Positions 52,700 through 62,270 of a DNA stretch of 64,000 nt are shown piece after piece; position 1 is the stretch's first letter, and each line of letters opens with the position of its first letter. Where the stretch lies: the NCBI RefSeq assembly GCF_001856685.1, contig NZ_CP017812.1, positions 992,001 through 1,056,000 of the forward strand, in the 5' to 3' direction. Source of the stretch: Boudabousia tangfeifanii. GTDB lineage: Bacteria > Actinomycetota > Actinomycetes > Actinomycetales > Actinomycetaceae. The notes under the pieces were generated by a model. That model worked only from the letters and a program-made list of their open reading frames with translations. It was not told the DNA's origin and made no database searches. A program made the position numbers and the translations under genes.

Positions 52700-52737
52700 C
52701 AGACACCCGTGCATGTTTTGGCGTGCACGGGTGTCTG
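52700..52737 (+). terminator. Hairpin between gap and pgk
   Basis: A perfect 14-bp stem (52700-52713 with 52724-52737) with a 10-nt loop lies 25 bp after gap and 26 bp before the pgk start. There is no U-tract, so partial read-through or mRNA processing is likely rather than complete termination. Confidence 0.65.
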
Positions 52738-52762
52738 CTGTCTTAAACAAATAGGAGTTTTT

Positions 52763-53953
52763 GTGAAAACTATTGATACTCTAGGTGACCTCCGCGGCAA
52801 GCGCGTTTTGGTTCGCTCTGACTTTAACGTCCCGTTGGACGGCGACCGCATCACCGACGATGGTCGTATTCGTGCGGCACTTCCTACCCTTAAGCGTTTG
52901 CTAGACGCTGGCGCCAAGGTTGTCGTAATGGCTCACTTGGGTCGTCCTAAGGGCGAAGTAAAGCCTGAATTCTCTTTGGCACCTGTCGCCAAGCGTTTGG
53001 AAGAACTACTTGGTGCTCCAGTCAAGCTAGCCAAGGACGTTGTCGGCGACGACGCCAAGGCAACTGTCGAATCGCTTCAGGAAGGTGAAGTCGCTCTTCT
53101 CGAAAACATTCGTTTCGATCCACGCGAAACCTCCAAGGATGAAGCACAGCGCGAAGAACTTGCTAAGGCTCTTGCTAAATTCGCTGATGCTTATGTTTCG
53201 GACGGCTTCGGCGTTGTTCACCGCAAGCAGGCTTCGGTTTACGACATCGCCAAGTTGTTGCCAAGCGCAGCTGGCTTGCTAGTCCTCAAGGAAATCGAAT
53301 CCTTGCGTAAGGCTACCGACAACCCAGAGCGTCCATACGCTGTGGTACTTGGTGGTTCCAAGGTCTCGGACAAGCTCGGTGTGATCGCTAACCTTCTCAC
53401 CAAGGCTGACATGCTACTCATCGGTGGCGGTATGGCATACACCTTCCTCAAGGCACAGGGTTACGAAGTTGGTAAGTCTTTGCTTGAAGAAGACCAGGTT
53501 CCAACCGTACAGCGTTACTTGGAAGAAGCTAAAGCAAATGGTGTCGAAATCGTCCTCCCAGTTGACGTTGTCGCTGCGGAAGCTTTCGCTGCTGATGCCA
53601 AGTTTGAGGTCGTTGATGCCGACGCTATCCCTGCAGATCTAATGGGCCTCGACATCGGTCCAAAGTCGCAGGAAATCTTTGCCGAAAAGATTGCATCTGC
53701 TAAGACCGTTGCTTGGAATGGTCCAATGGGCGTCTTCGAATTCGAAGCATTCGCCGGTGGCACCAAGGCTGTCGCCAAGGCCATGAGCGAAGGCGACTGC
53801 TTCTCAGTCGTTGGTGGCGGCGACTCTGCTGCTGCTGTTCGCTTGCTCGGCTTCGACGAGAGCACCTTCTCACACATTTCCACCGGTGGGGGCGCCTCAC
53901 TGGAACTTCTAGAGGGCAAAGAACTGCCCGGTATCGCAGTTTTGGAGGACTGA
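52763..53953 (+). CDS. pgk: Phosphoglycerate kinase
   Basis: ATP-generating step of glycolysis, 396 aa. It shows the signature [57 protein letters not shown] and the C-terminal [11 protein letters not shown]. The GTG at 52763 has TAGGAG 5 nt upstream; the frame extends to 52709 but that part runs through the hairpin and is not conserved. The tpiA ATG follows 2 bp after its stop. Confidence 0.97.
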   Translation: MKTIDTLGDLRGKRVLVRSDFNVPLDGDRITDDGRIRAALPTLKRLLDAGAKVVVMAHLGRPKGEVKPEFSLAPVAKRLEELLGAPVKLAKDVVGDDAKATVESLQEGEVALLENIRFDPRETSKDEAQREELAKALAKFADAYVSDGFGVVHRKQASVYDIAKLLPSAAGLLVLKEIESLRKATDNPERPYAVVLGGSKVSDKLGVIANLLTKADMLLIGGGMAYTFLKAQGYEVGKSLLEEDQVPTVQRYLEEAKANGVEIVLPVDVVAAEAFAADAKFEVVDADAIPADLMGLDIGPKSQEIFAEKIASAKTVAWNGPMGVFEFEAFAGGTKAVAKAMSEGDCFSVVGGGDSAAAVRLLGFDESTFSHISTGGGASLELLEGKELPGIAVLED

Positions 53954-53955
53954 AA

Positions 53956-54732
53956 ATGACACGTAAACCACTTCTTGCAGGCAACTGGAAGATGAACCTA
54001 GACCACCTAGAGGCAATCTCCTTGGTAGAAGGTCTAGCCGCTCACCTTAAGGATGCTAACTTTGACTACGACAAAGCAGATGTAGTAGTTATCCCACCAT
54101 TCACCGATATTCGTTCCGTCCAGACTGTAGTTGAGGCTGACGAACTAGGGATCGCTTACGGCGCTCAGGACGTTTCGGTTCACGAAAGCGGCGCATACAC
54201 TGGTGAAGTTTCCGCAGCTATGCTCTCCAAGCTTGGTGTTAAGTACATTGTGGTCGGCCACTCCGAACGCCGCGAATACCACAATGAATCTGACCAGCTA
54301 GTTGGCGAAAAGGCTCGCGTTGCTCTTGCCGGTGGCATGATTCCGATTATTTGCTGTGGTGAAGGTCTTGACGTTCGCAAGGCAGGTAAGCAGGTAGAAC
54401 ACGTTCTTTCGCAGATCGACGGTGCTCTTGAAGGCATCTCGGCAGAAGACGTTGCTCGTTCCGTTATCGCTTACGAACCAATCTGGGCAATCGGCACTGG
54501 CGAAGTTGCAACTCCAGAAGATGCACAGGAAGTTTGCGGTGCCATCCGCGAACGCGTTGCCGAACTTTACGACCAGAACACCGCTGACGCCGTTCGCGTC
54601 CTCTACGGTGGCTCGGTAAAGTCCTCCAACGTCAAGGAAATCATGGCAAAGCCTGATGTCGACGGCGCCCTCGTTGGTGGTGCCTCGCTAAAGGCTGAAG
54701 AATTCTCGAAGATCGTTAACTTCGAGGCCTGA
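53956..54732 (+). CDS. tpiA: Triosephosphate isomerase
   Basis: Interconverts dihydroxyacetone phosphate and glyceraldehyde-3-phosphate; 258 aa TIM barrel. The catalytic Lys is in LAGNWKMN, the His in [11 protein letters not shown], the Glu in [11 protein letters not shown], and the phosphate loop in [10 protein letters not shown]. The ATG is preceded by GGAGGA with 6-nt spacing and lies 2 bp after pgk, so the two are one operon. The reading frame is open far upstream through pgk, which is coincidence. Confidence 0.97.
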   Translation: MTRKPLLAGNWKMNLDHLEAISLVEGLAAHLKDANFDYDKADVVVIPPFTDIRSVQTVVEADELGIAYGAQDVSVHESGAYTGEVSAAMLSKLGVKYIVVGHSERREYHNESDQLVGEKARVALAGGMIPIICCGEGLDVRKAGKQVEHVLSQIDGALEGISAEDVARSVIAYEPIWAIGTGEVATPEDAQEVCGAIRERVAELYDQNTADAVRVLYGGSVKSSNVKEIMAKPDVDGALVGGASLKAEEFSKIVNFEA

Positions 54733-54739
54733 TAAGACT

Positions 54740-54774
54740 AATGGCGGTAGGGAGTTTGACTCCCTACCGCCATT
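54740..54774 (+). terminator. Terminator after tpiA
   Basis: A perfect 16-bp stem (54740-54755 with 54759-54774) with a minimal 3-nt loop lies 7 bp after the stop, followed by a short TTTAG. It ends the glycolytic operon; secG follows on the same strand. Confidence 0.85.
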
Positions 54775-54845
54775 TAGCTTGCTAATGCCACCAATAAGGC
54801 ATTATTCTTTTAACTAACTATTGTTCATAACTTCAAAGGAATATT

Positions 54846-55094
54846 GTGTCCGCTCTGATTTTGACTCTCCAGATTCTGGTAGCCATCCTCTCTCTGCTGA
54901 TGATCCTACTAGTGCTATTGCACAAAGGTAAAGGCGGGGGAGTCTCCGACATGTTCGGTGGCGGCATGTCTTCATCTGCAGCCTCATCTGGTGTTGCGGC
55001 ACGAAACTTGGATCGAATCTCCATTGCCACTGCCCTGATTTGGATCATTCTGATTATCACCCTCGGGGTACTAGTTAAGTTTGGATTTGCGTAA
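54846..55094 (+). CDS. secG: Protein translocase subunit SecG
   Basis: Small two-helix subunit of the SecYEG channel; 82 aa. The first helix (LILTLQILVAILSLLMILLV) is followed by the conserved loop HKGKGGGVSDMFGGG, then the second helix near the C-terminus (ALIWIILIITLGVLV). A GTG start is preceded by AAAGGA. It is followed 2 bp later by rbpA, and its place after the tpiA cluster is a conserved actinobacterial order. Confidence 0.94.
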   Translation: MSALILTLQILVAILSLLMILLVLLHKGKGGGVSDMFGGGMSSSAASSGVAARNLDRISIATALIWIILIITLGVLVKFGFA

Positions 55095-55096
55095 AG

Positions 55097-55474
55097 ATGT
55101 CAGTAATCAACACTAATGGTCCTATCCGTGGAAGCCGAGTAGGCTCGGCTTCACCTCGTGCTGACTTTGGGGTGCAATCAGTTCCCACAATTAGTGTTGA
55201 TTATTATTGCGTAAACGGGCACATCACGAGTCCTACTTTCGCAGATTCTGAGAAAGTAGAAATTCCATCAGAATGGGAATGCGATGAATGCGGCCTACCG
55301 GCTGGACGCGACCCACAGAATCCGCCGCAGGAACCAGAAAACATTCCGTACAAGACGCATTTTGATTATCTTCAAGAGCGTCGAACTGACACTGATGGTG
55401 AAAAGCTGCTAAACGAAGCCCTACAAAAACTACGTAAGCGTCGTGGCGTCGTGGAGCCAAAAGACGAAGCTTAA
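55097..55474 (+). CDS. rbpA: RNA polymerase-binding protein RbpA
   Basis: Actinobacterial transcription factor that binds RNA polymerase and the principal sigma factor and promotes open-complex formation. The 125 aa protein has the core YYCVNGHITSPTFA with the first Cys/His pair, WECDECGLPAG with the second, and the sigma-interacting C-terminal helix region THFDYLQERRTDTDGEKLL. It starts 2 bp after the secG stop with only a weak ribosome-binding site, so translation is likely coupled. Confidence 0.92.
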   Translation: MSVINTNGPIRGSRVGSASPRADFGVQSVPTISVDYYCVNGHITSPTFADSEKVEIPSEWECDECGLPAGRDPQNPPQEPENIPYKTHFDYLQERRTDTDGEKLLNEALQKLRKRRGVVEPKDEA

Positions 55475-55494
55475 TATAGAGCGCTTAATACTTA

Positions 55495-55538
55495 AGGTTG
55501 AGGGCTGGGATTCAAACTCGAATCCCAGCCCTCAACCT
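55495..55538. terminator. Terminator between rbpA and tkt
   Basis: A perfect 19-bp stem (55495-55513 with 55520-55538) and 6-nt loop, the longest uninterrupted stem seen in the window, separates convergent genes. There is no U-tract on either side. Confidence 0.85.
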
Positions 55539-55551
55539 ATGTCTAAACGGA

Positions 55552-57618
55552 CTACTTAGCCAAAACTTCCTTCGCCTTAGCCACCACGTTTTCCACGGTG
55601 AAACCAAAGTGCTTGAACAAAGTATCTGCACCGCCAGGTGTGCCAAATGAACTCATAGTAACGAAGCTTGCATGATTACCAACCAACTCGTACCATGGCA
55701 TCGCAATCCCAGCTTCAATCACAACTCGAGCGCTCATTTCATCCGGCAAAACACTTTGCTGATACTCTTCAGACTGTGCCTGGAACCATTCCATACAAGG
55801 GACCGAAATGACTCGAGCGGCGATTCCTTCCTTGGCAAGAGCCTGCTGGGCATCCAGTGCCAAGGCGACTTCAGAACCAGTCGCCAAGAGCGCAACTTCT
55901 GCCTTTGTCTCACTATCACGCAATACATAGGCGCCATAGCGGACATTATCGGCGTTGGCCAGACCTTCATTTTCACGATCCCACACAGGCAAATCCTGTC
56001 GAGATAGCGCCAAAACAGTGGGCTTTCGATCGCTTAGAGCCTTTGCCCAAGCTTGCGCAGTTTCGTTCGCATCTGCCGGACGAACTACTTCCAAATTAGG
56101 AATTGCTCGCAACGCAGCCAAATGTTCAACCGGTTGGTGGGTTGGACCGTCCTCGCCAACCCCAATCGAATCATGAGTGAACACGTAAGTTACCGGCAAC
56201 TCCATAAGTGCCGCCAAACGAATCGCTCCACGCATGTAGTCAGAGAAGACCATGAAAGTACCGCCATAAGGCAGGAATAAGCCAGTTAAAGCGATGCCAT
56301 TGAGGATTGCACCCATCGCGTGTTCACGAATTCCGAAGTGCAAGTTACGGCCGTATTTATTACCAGTAAATGCCTTGGTGGAGTGCTCGGCAGGGAAGAA
56401 GGAAGACTCATTCTTCATCAAAGTATTATTCGAACCGGCCAAGTCAGCAGAGCCACCCCAGAGCTCAGGCAAGATTGGGGCCAAAGCATTAATCACTTGA
56501 CCAGAAGCGGCACGAGTAGCTAGCTTGCCAGGCGCAAAGACTGGAAGGTTATCTTCCCAGCCCTGCGGCAACTGCTTCGCCAATAGACGTTGCAAAAGAG
56601 CAGCCTCTGTAGGATTCTCATTTTCCCACTTAACAAAACGCTGATCCCAAGACTCACGTTCAGCGCCATTACGCTGCGCAAAAGCTCGCCGACTCTCTGC
56701 CAAAAGATCCTCGTCAACTACGAACGATTCTTCTGGATTCATGCCAAGGGCCTGTTTCAACCCAGCAAGTTCTTCTGCACCAAGTTTGGCACCATGAATA
56801 CCGCCAGTGTTCTGCTTGTTAGGGCTAGGCCAACCGATAATAGTACGAAGACGAATCATGGAAGGACGATCAGTTACCTGCAAGGCACGCTTAATCGCCT
56901 CATCGAAAGCAGCCACATTCTCTTCATAAGAGCCATCTGCCAATAGCCAGGAAACATGTTCCACATTCCAGCCGTAGGCTTCAAAACGGGCATCTACGTC
57001 CTCGGTGAAAGTAATCTCGGTGTCATCCTCAATAGAGATGTGGTTATCGTCGTAAATAGCAATTAGATTGCCAAGTTGCTGGGCACCGGCCAAAGAGCAG
57101 GCCTCATGCGACAACCCTTCTTGCATATCGCCATCGCCCATAAATACCCAGACTCGCTGATCAAAAACTGAATCACCGCTTGCCTGAGGATCTAACATGC
57201 CACGCAAACGACGCGAGGCCATGGCCATACCAACTGCCGAAGCAATGCCAGAACCAAGTGGACCAGTATTGACCTCTACAAAGTCAGTAACGTCAACTTC
57301 CGGGTGACCCGGAGTCCGAGAACCAAAATGACGGAAAGACTTGAGATCATCTAGCTCCAGTCCAAGACCGTGCCAGAAAAGTTGCGAATACTGGATAAGA
57401 GATGCGTGACCGATCGAAAGGACAAACTTGTCTCGGCCCAACCACTTAGGATCCTTAGGATCTAACTTTAAATAATCACGGAAAAGTAAGTAAGCCGCAG
57501 GTGCTAAAGAAATAGCTGTTCCTGGGTGGCCACTACCTGCATTTTCTACCGCATCTGCAGCTAGCGCCTTAAGTTGGGCAATCGCCTTGTCGTCGCCCTC
57601 ATTCCATGCGAAGCTCAT
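55552..57618 (-). CDS. tkt: Transketolase
   Basis: Thiamine-diphosphate enzyme of the pentose phosphate pathway, 688 aa. It shows AGSGHPGTAISLAPAAYLL, the TPP motif MGDGDMQEGLSHEA, the pyrimidine-domain segment GIREHAMGAILNG and HDSIGVGEDGPTHQPVEHLA. The ATG at 57618 has GGAGG 6 nt upstream; an upstream in-frame start at 57642 is less likely. It converges on rbpA and is divergent from xerD. Confidence 0.96.
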   Translation of the reverse strand: MSFAWNEGDDKAIAQLKALAADAVENAGSGHPGTAISLAPAAYLLFRDYLKLDPKDPKWLGRDKFVLSIGHASLIQYSQLFWHGLGLELDDLKSFRHFGSRTPGHPEVDVTDFVEVNTGPLGSGIASAVGMAMASRRLRGMLDPQASGDSVFDQRVWVFMGDGDMQEGLSHEACSLAGAQQLGNLIAIYDDNHISIEDDTEITFTEDVDARFEAYGWNVEHVSWLLADGSYEENVAAFDEAIKRALQVTDRPSMIRLRTIIGWPSPNKQNTGGIHGAKLGAEELAGLKQALGMNPEESFVVDEDLLAESRRAFAQRNGAERESWDQRFVKWENENPTEAALLQRLLAKQLPQGWEDNLPVFAPGKLATRAASGQVINALAPILPELWGGSADLAGSNNTLMKNESSFFPAEHSTKAFTGNKYGRNLHFGIREHAMGAILNGIALTGLFLPYGGTFMVFSDYMRGAIRLAALMELPVTYVFTHDSIGVGEDGPTHQPVEHLAALRAIPNLEVVRPADANETAQAWAKALSDRKPTVLALSRQDLPVWDRENEGLANADNVRYGAYVLRDSETKAEVALLATGSEVALALDAQQALAKEGIAARVISVPCMEWFQAQSEEYQQSVLPDEMSARVVIEAGIAMPWYELVGNHASFVTMSSFGTPGGADTLFKHFGFTVENVVAKAKEVLAK

Positions 57619-57686
57619 TGCTTCCTCCTTATCGATTGGCACGCGTTAAGTCTATCCTAATGCGGCTAAACCGTTAAAATTAGTCC

Positions 57687-58601
57687 ATGCAGATTTCTCA
57701 AATGCTTTCACAATTTCTGGTCCACCTTCGGGTTGAAAGGGGAGTTTCGACCCATACCAGTGCTGCCTATCGGCGCGATTGTGAAAAATATGTGGATTTC
57801 TTGCAGGAAAAGGGGTGTACTGACGTTGCTGAAATCACGCCTACTTTGGTTTCAGAATTTATGGTGCATCTGGGGAAATCGGGGTTGGCACCGGCCTCGA
57901 TCAATCGCACACTTTCTGCCGTGAAAGCATTACATCGTTATGGCATTGAGGAACAATTAACTACAAATGACCCCACTTACCTGCAAACGTCGACAAAACT
58001 TGGCAAACAATTGCCCAAAGCCCTGACAACGGACGAAGTCGAAGCACTCCTAGCGGGGACTGAACAAGCCGATGAAGTGATCTCATTACGGGATCGAGCC
58101 TTATTAGAACTGGCATACGCCACCGGCGCTCGCGTCAGTGAGTTGATTAATCTGTCCGTTCAAGATTTAAATACAGAAAACGAGATTGCCTTTGTGACAG
58201 TGACGGGCAAAGGAAATAAACAGCGACTTGTGCCGGTAGGCTCATTTGCGCTACAAGCAGTTGAAGCGTACCTAGTTCGTTCTAGGCCTGCCCTGGCCGC
58301 AAAGGGGAGTGGCTATCCCGAACTGTTCTTGAATAAACGAGGACGACCCCTCTCGCGCCAAAGTGCCTGGGAAATTATTCAAGATGCGGCTCAAAGGGCT
58401 GAAATTACAGCCGAGGTTTCTCCTCACACTTTGCGGCATTCATTTGCTACGCATTTGCTCGAAGGTGGTGCCGATATTCGTGTGGTGCAAGAACTATTGG
58501 GACATGCTTCAGTTACTACTACGCAGATTTACACCAAGCTTTCTAACCATCTACTTCGTGAGGTTTACTTAGGGGCACATCCACGCGCGTTGAAAGAGTA
58601 A
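57687..58601 (+). CDS. xerD: Tyrosine recombinase XerD
   Basis: Site-specific recombinase that resolves chromosome dimers at dif during division; 304 aa. It has the N-terminal SAM-like core-binding domain (FLVHLRVERGVSTHTSAAYRRD) and the catalytic residues: Arg in GARVSEL, Lys in TGKGNKQR, His-x-x-Arg in SPHTLRHSFATHLLEGG, His in LGHASV and Tyr in QIYTKLS. XerD rather than XerC is favoured by the sequence style and chromosomal context, but is not proven. The ATG lies 6 nt after TAAAAT with no Shine-Dalgarno, suggesting a leaderless message. Confidence 0.9.
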   Translation: MQISQMLSQFLVHLRVERGVSTHTSAAYRRDCEKYVDFLQEKGCTDVAEITPTLVSEFMVHLGKSGLAPASINRTLSAVKALHRYGIEEQLTTNDPTYLQTSTKLGKQLPKALTTDEVEALLAGTEQADEVISLRDRALLELAYATGARVSELINLSVQDLNTENEIAFVTVTGKGNKQRLVPVGSFALQAVEAYLVRSRPALAAKGSGYPELFLNKRGRPLSRQSAWEIIQDAAQRAEITAEVSPHTLRHSFATHLLEGGADIRVVQELLGHASVTTTQIYTKLSNHLLREVYLGAHPRALKE

Positions 58602-58711
58602 TAGGGTGCGCTCAACGAGATGGTTTACTTTCAGTGGCACTTGATAGCTACCAAGCTTAAAACTTTTTGTTAATAAATCGAGACAACGAAAAACCAAAAA
58701 GACTGAGAATT

Positions 58712-58750
58712 GTTTTGGTGGGGTAACAAAGACTGTTACCCCACCAAAAC
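58712..58750. terminator. Terminator between xerD and the helicase gene
   Basis: A perfect 17-bp stem (58712-58728 with 58734-58750) with a 5-nt loop separates convergent genes. The outer GTTTT/AAAAC arms resemble the hairpins at 4938 and 5104. Confidence 0.88.
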
Positions 58751-58767
58751 TAAACTTTAGAAGCTAA

Positions 58768-60624
58768 TCAGAAAGAACGACGCTTCTTGCTAAACTTTTT
58801 AGCGCCTGATTTGAATGGTCGGCTACCGCCACCGCGACGATCAAAGCGACGGTCGCCACCTTGTCGGCGATCGAAACGATCTCCGTCATCATCACGGCTA
58901 CCACGAGGACCGGAGTCTTCGCTGATGCGAAGCTGACGACCAGAAACAGTCGCCCGCGCAATGCGCGAAGAAGCGTCAGGTTCAAGTCCGCCAGAGATTT
59001 CTACTAGGGAGAACGACGGGAAGATATCAATCTTGCCTAAGTCGCGACCATCGATGCCACCTTCGTTGGTAATCGCCCCAACGATGGCACCTGGACGTAC
59101 TCCGTCACGGTGTCCAACCTCGACACGGTAACGACGCATCGCACCAGTTGCGCGAACTGGACGAGTCTCTCGATCGCCACGACGACCAGCACGAGCAGCC
59201 TTACGGGGCTCATCGCGTCCTGGTTCAAAAGTAGCGGCTACGAAGTTGCCTTCTTCGTCAACTAGTTCTTCTCGGCGAACGCGACCATTGCCACGAACAT
59301 CTGGCTGAGCATCTGGGCCATGGTCACCCACGGCTTCCGCTAGCAAAGCAGCAGCAACATCATAAATATCTACTTCTTCATCCTTGGTGAGTTCATGCAA
59401 CAAGTCAAAGTAGAGTTCCAAACGACCCTTTTCAATCCGCTCATCAAGGTGATTAAGAGTGTTCTTGGCGCGGAATTCGCTGACTTCGCGAGGAGTAGGA
59501 ATCGCCACTTCTTCCAGCTTGGCGCCAGTAAGCTTCTCAATTCGCTTCTTACGGGAAGCTTCACGTGGTGTGAAGAAAGTTAGCGCGGTGCCAGTACGTC
59601 CCGCGCGGCCGGTACGACCAATGCGGTGCACATAAGCTTCGTCTTCGCGAGGCACATCGAAGTTAACAACAAGACCGATACGATCTACGTCTAGGCCACG
59701 GGCAGCCACGTCGGTAGCTACCAGCACATCAAGGCTACCGGAGCGCAAGCGCTCTACAATGCGTTCACGTTCACGCTGGGCCACGTCACCCGAAATACCG
59801 GCAGTTCTAAAACCGCGGGAAGTTAGATCGATGCTGACTTCTTCCGCATCGGCACGGGTACGAACGAAGACGATGGCGGCATCCGCAGTACGGGTTGCCA
59901 AGACACGCGATAGGGCGCCCATTTTGTGCTTGAACGGAACTACCGCGTAAGTCTGACGAACAGTAGTGGTAGTTGAGGCTTGACGAGAAACAGTTACGTT
60001 GACTGGATCCTTCAAGTGAGTCTTGGCGACCTTGGCAATAGCCGGTGGCATAGTGGCCGAGAAGAGCGCAGTAATAGCTGAATCAGGCACGGTTTCTGCA
60101 ATGGTTTCCACATCTTCAGCGAAACCCATACGAAGCATTTCATCGGCCTCGTCCAGCACAAACATGCGGACATTAGTCAGGTCGAGGGCGCCACGAGAAA
60201 TCAAGTCGATGACACGACCGGGAGTACCAACTACTACCTGTACTCCGCGTTTAAGAGCTCCGAGCTGTGGGCCGTAGGGGGAGCCACCATAAACTGCCAA
60301 AATATCGACGCCACGGCTTTCACGGGCGAATTCGTCGATCGAATCGGCACTCTGTAAAGCAAGTTCACGAGTGGGTGCTAAGACCAGTGCTTGGACCGGA
60401 CCGCCCGCATCAACCTGAGCCAAAAGTGGCAAACCAAAAGCGGCAGTCTTACCGGTACCAGTTTGTGCTACGCCGACAATGTCACGGCCAGCTAGCAAAT
60501 GAGGGATCGCCTGTTCCTGAATCGGAGTAGGAGTGGTAAAGCCTAGGTTTTCTACAGCCTGTAGAAGGTCTTGGGGCAGGGAAAGATCTGCAAAGGAAAG
60601 TTCAGACAAAAAATCGCCAATCAC
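58768..60624 (-). CDS. deaD: DEAD-box ATP-dependent RNA helicase (DeaD/CsdA type)
   Basis: RNA helicase acting in ribosome assembly, RNA decay or cold adaptation; 618 aa. Motifs in order: PTPIQEQAIPHLL (Q motif), AQTGTGKTAAF, APTRELA, GTPGRVIDL, VLDEADEML, ALFSATMPP, TDVAARGLDVD and HRIGRTGRAG. A DbpA-type RNA-binding domain (about residues 500-570) and an Arg/Gly/Asp-rich basic tail follow. The start is GTG with no Shine-Dalgarno; TATTTT lies 6 nt upstream, suggesting a leaderless message. Confidence 0.93.
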   Translation of the reverse strand: MIGDFLSELSFADLSLPQDLLQAVENLGFTTPTPIQEQAIPHLLAGRDIVGVAQTGTGKTAAFGLPLLAQVDAGGPVQALVLAPTRELALQSADSIDEFARESRGVDILAVYGGSPYGPQLGALKRGVQVVVGTPGRVIDLISRGALDLTNVRMFVLDEADEMLRMGFAEDVETIAETVPDSAITALFSATMPPAIAKVAKTHLKDPVNVTVSRQASTTTTVRQTYAVVPFKHKMGALSRVLATRTADAAIVFVRTRADAEEVSIDLTSRGFRTAGISGDVAQRERERIVERLRSGSLDVLVATDVAARGLDVDRIGLVVNFDVPREDEAYVHRIGRTGRAGRTGTALTFFTPREASRKKRIEKLTGAKLEEVAIPTPREVSEFRAKNTLNHLDERIEKGRLELYFDLLHELTKDEEVDIYDVAAALLAEAVGDHGPDAQPDVRGNGRVRREELVDEEGNFVAATFEPGRDEPRKAARAGRRGDRETRPVRATGAMRRYRVEVGHRDGVRPGAIVGAITNEGGIDGRDLGKIDIFPSFSLVEISGGLEPDASSRIARATVSGRQLRISEDSGPRGSRDDDGDRFDRRQGGDRRFDRRGGGSRPFKSGAKKFSKKRRSF

Positions 60625-60678
60625 GAGGGGAAAATATTAAACAGCCAAATGGCTAGCCAAGTGGCTCTAAGTCCACCC

Positions 60679-60705
60679 TAGTGGTCTATCGACGAAAAAC
60701 CACTA
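60679..60705 (-). terminator. Weak hairpin after the MFS gene
   Basis: A 7-bp inverted repeat (60679-60685 with 60699-60705) with a 13-nt loop lies between the MFS stop and the helicase start on the minus strand. It is far weaker than the other hairpins here and may not terminate; read-through into the helicase region is possible. Confidence 0.25.
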
Positions 60706-60727
60706 TCTAGAGCAGTGAAATCACTCA

Positions 60728-62089
60728 CTACTTCTCGCCGGTGGTAGCCAAAGAACCAATGCGAGAACCAGCGAAAGCCGCGCCAACACCCAATAAAATG
60801 GCCAGAATCATGGCCGGAAGCATAGGTCCAGGAGCGGGTAGATGAGCCAGGTAAACGAAGGCGGAAGTAATAATGGTGAGGGCAGCAGCACCACCAAGTG
60901 AGTCAGCCAACTGCAAGGTGGAAGAGATATAACCGTGCTTTGACTTCGGGGTTGCCGCTAAGGCGAGTACCGAGAGAGCTGGATAGGCTAACCCGACGCC
61001 AAAGGCGGTAAAACACCAACCGATGATGGAAAGCCAGCCAGGCAATGCTGGAAATGCTGCGGCTGCAGTTCCAATCCCACCGATGGCAGCCATGATTCCA
61101 CCGACAGTAGGTAACTTACGACGAAGATGCTCACTGGTTAGTTTCGATTGGAATCCGGCTCCCGCTGCCCAAGTAATCGAGCCTGCCGAAATTACTAAGG
61201 CTGCCTGATCAACCGTCCAATTATGGGCAGTTTGTAGCATCAATGGAATGAAGGTTTCAGTGGCGACATAGCAAGCGTTAATAAATCCGCGGGCCGCTAC
61301 CATTGAGGCAGTACCTTTGCGTAGTTTCAAAGTGCCCGGAGGGAAGAGCCAGCGCAAAGAAATAACTAAGACGATAAGAGCAACTAAGGCGAAAATACCG
61401 CCGCCAGCAATCGGCAGGGTAAATCCAAGCTGGGCTACTGTAAGTGCGAAGAAAGCTACAATAGCGCTGCGCATAATTCTTCTGGCACTGGGAGCTAAAG
61501 GCACCTTAAATCGCGGAATATGGCGTAGCAATGGCAGTAGAATAGCCGCAGCGGCCAAAATAGCCGGCACTAAAATATGGAAAACCATTCGCCAACCAAA
61601 GTAGCTATAGATTTTACCGGCGAGATAAGGGCCAATGAGCGCGGGGATCACCCAAGCTGCCGCAAAAGCTGCGAAGAAAAAAGGGCGACGTAATGGTGGC
61701 ACCATGGAGCCAACTAAAACGTACATGGAAACCATCAAGAATCCGCCACCAAGACCTTGAGCTAAACGACCCAGAATGAAGACCATCATTGTCGGGGCTA
61801 GACCGCAGGTGATTAGGCCGAGAACAAATAGCACCAAACCAAACAAAAGCGGGCGCAAGGCACCGCGAGTATCACACCAAGCGCCGGCCACAGCGGTCGC
61901 AACCAACTGACCCGCTAAAGCCATACCGTTAGCCAAGGGGTACATGACATCGCCATTTAGATCCTGAGCAATTTTGGGCAGGATCGTAGTAACCCCCAGA
62001 GTGGCGAAACCAGCAAAACAAATAGAAATGCAGGAGCCGACTAGTAGCAGGGTGGCGAGTCGGGGATTATAAGTTGGTTCTCGTGTCAT
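60728..62089 (-). CDS. Major facilitator superfamily transporter
   Basis: A 453 aa membrane protein with 12 or more predicted helices, resembling drug:proton antiporters. The N-terminal half has FATLGVTTILPKIAQDL, the cytoplasmic loop GAWCDTRGALRPLLFG (motif A-like) and GRLAQGLGGGFLMVSMYVL. A substrate cannot be assigned. The ATG at 62089 has no clear ribosome-binding site. It stands upstream of and on the same strand as the helicase gene, divergent from aspS. Confidence 0.85.
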   Translation of the reverse strand: MTREPTYNPRLATLLLVGSCISICFAGFATLGVTTILPKIAQDLNGDVMYPLANGMALAGQLVATAVAGAWCDTRGALRPLLFGLVLFVLGLITCGLAPTMMVFILGRLAQGLGGGFLMVSMYVLVGSMVPPLRRPFFFAAFAAAWVIPALIGPYLAGKIYSYFGWRMVFHILVPAILAAAAILLPLLRHIPRFKVPLAPSARRIMRSAIVAFFALTVAQLGFTLPIAGGGIFALVALIVLVISLRWLFPPGTLKLRKGTASMVAARGFINACYVATETFIPLMLQTAHNWTVDQAALVISAGSITWAAGAGFQSKLTSEHLRRKLPTVGGIMAAIGGIGTAAAAFPALPGWLSIIGWCFTAFGVGLAYPALSVLALAATPKSKHGYISSTLQLADSLGGAAALTIITSAFVYLAHLPAPGPMLPAMILAILLGVGAAFAGSRIGSLATTGEK

Positions 62090-62270
62090 TGTCTACTATT
62101 TTGGTGCTTTGAACCTAATCCGTCTACTCGCAACACCTAATTGCTAGCGCAAGAAGATTCACATCTGGGCAAAAACCTCTGGTTCTTTTGGAAACCAAAG
62201 AAGCAAAGCAGTAGGATTAGGCTTGCGCCCGCCCGTCTCGCGGTGCGCTAACTGAAAGGAAATTTGGAAT

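Noticed and set aside
53713..53955. N-terminal extension of triosephosphate isomerase by about 80 residues
   Set aside because: The upstream part is an out-of-frame reading of pgk rich in Arg; the ATG at 53956 has a good ribosome-binding site and the conserved N-terminus.
62090..62270. T-box riboswitch upstream of aspS
   Set aside because: The conserved T-box antiterminator string (AGGGTGGAACCGCG-like) and a specifier loop were not seen.
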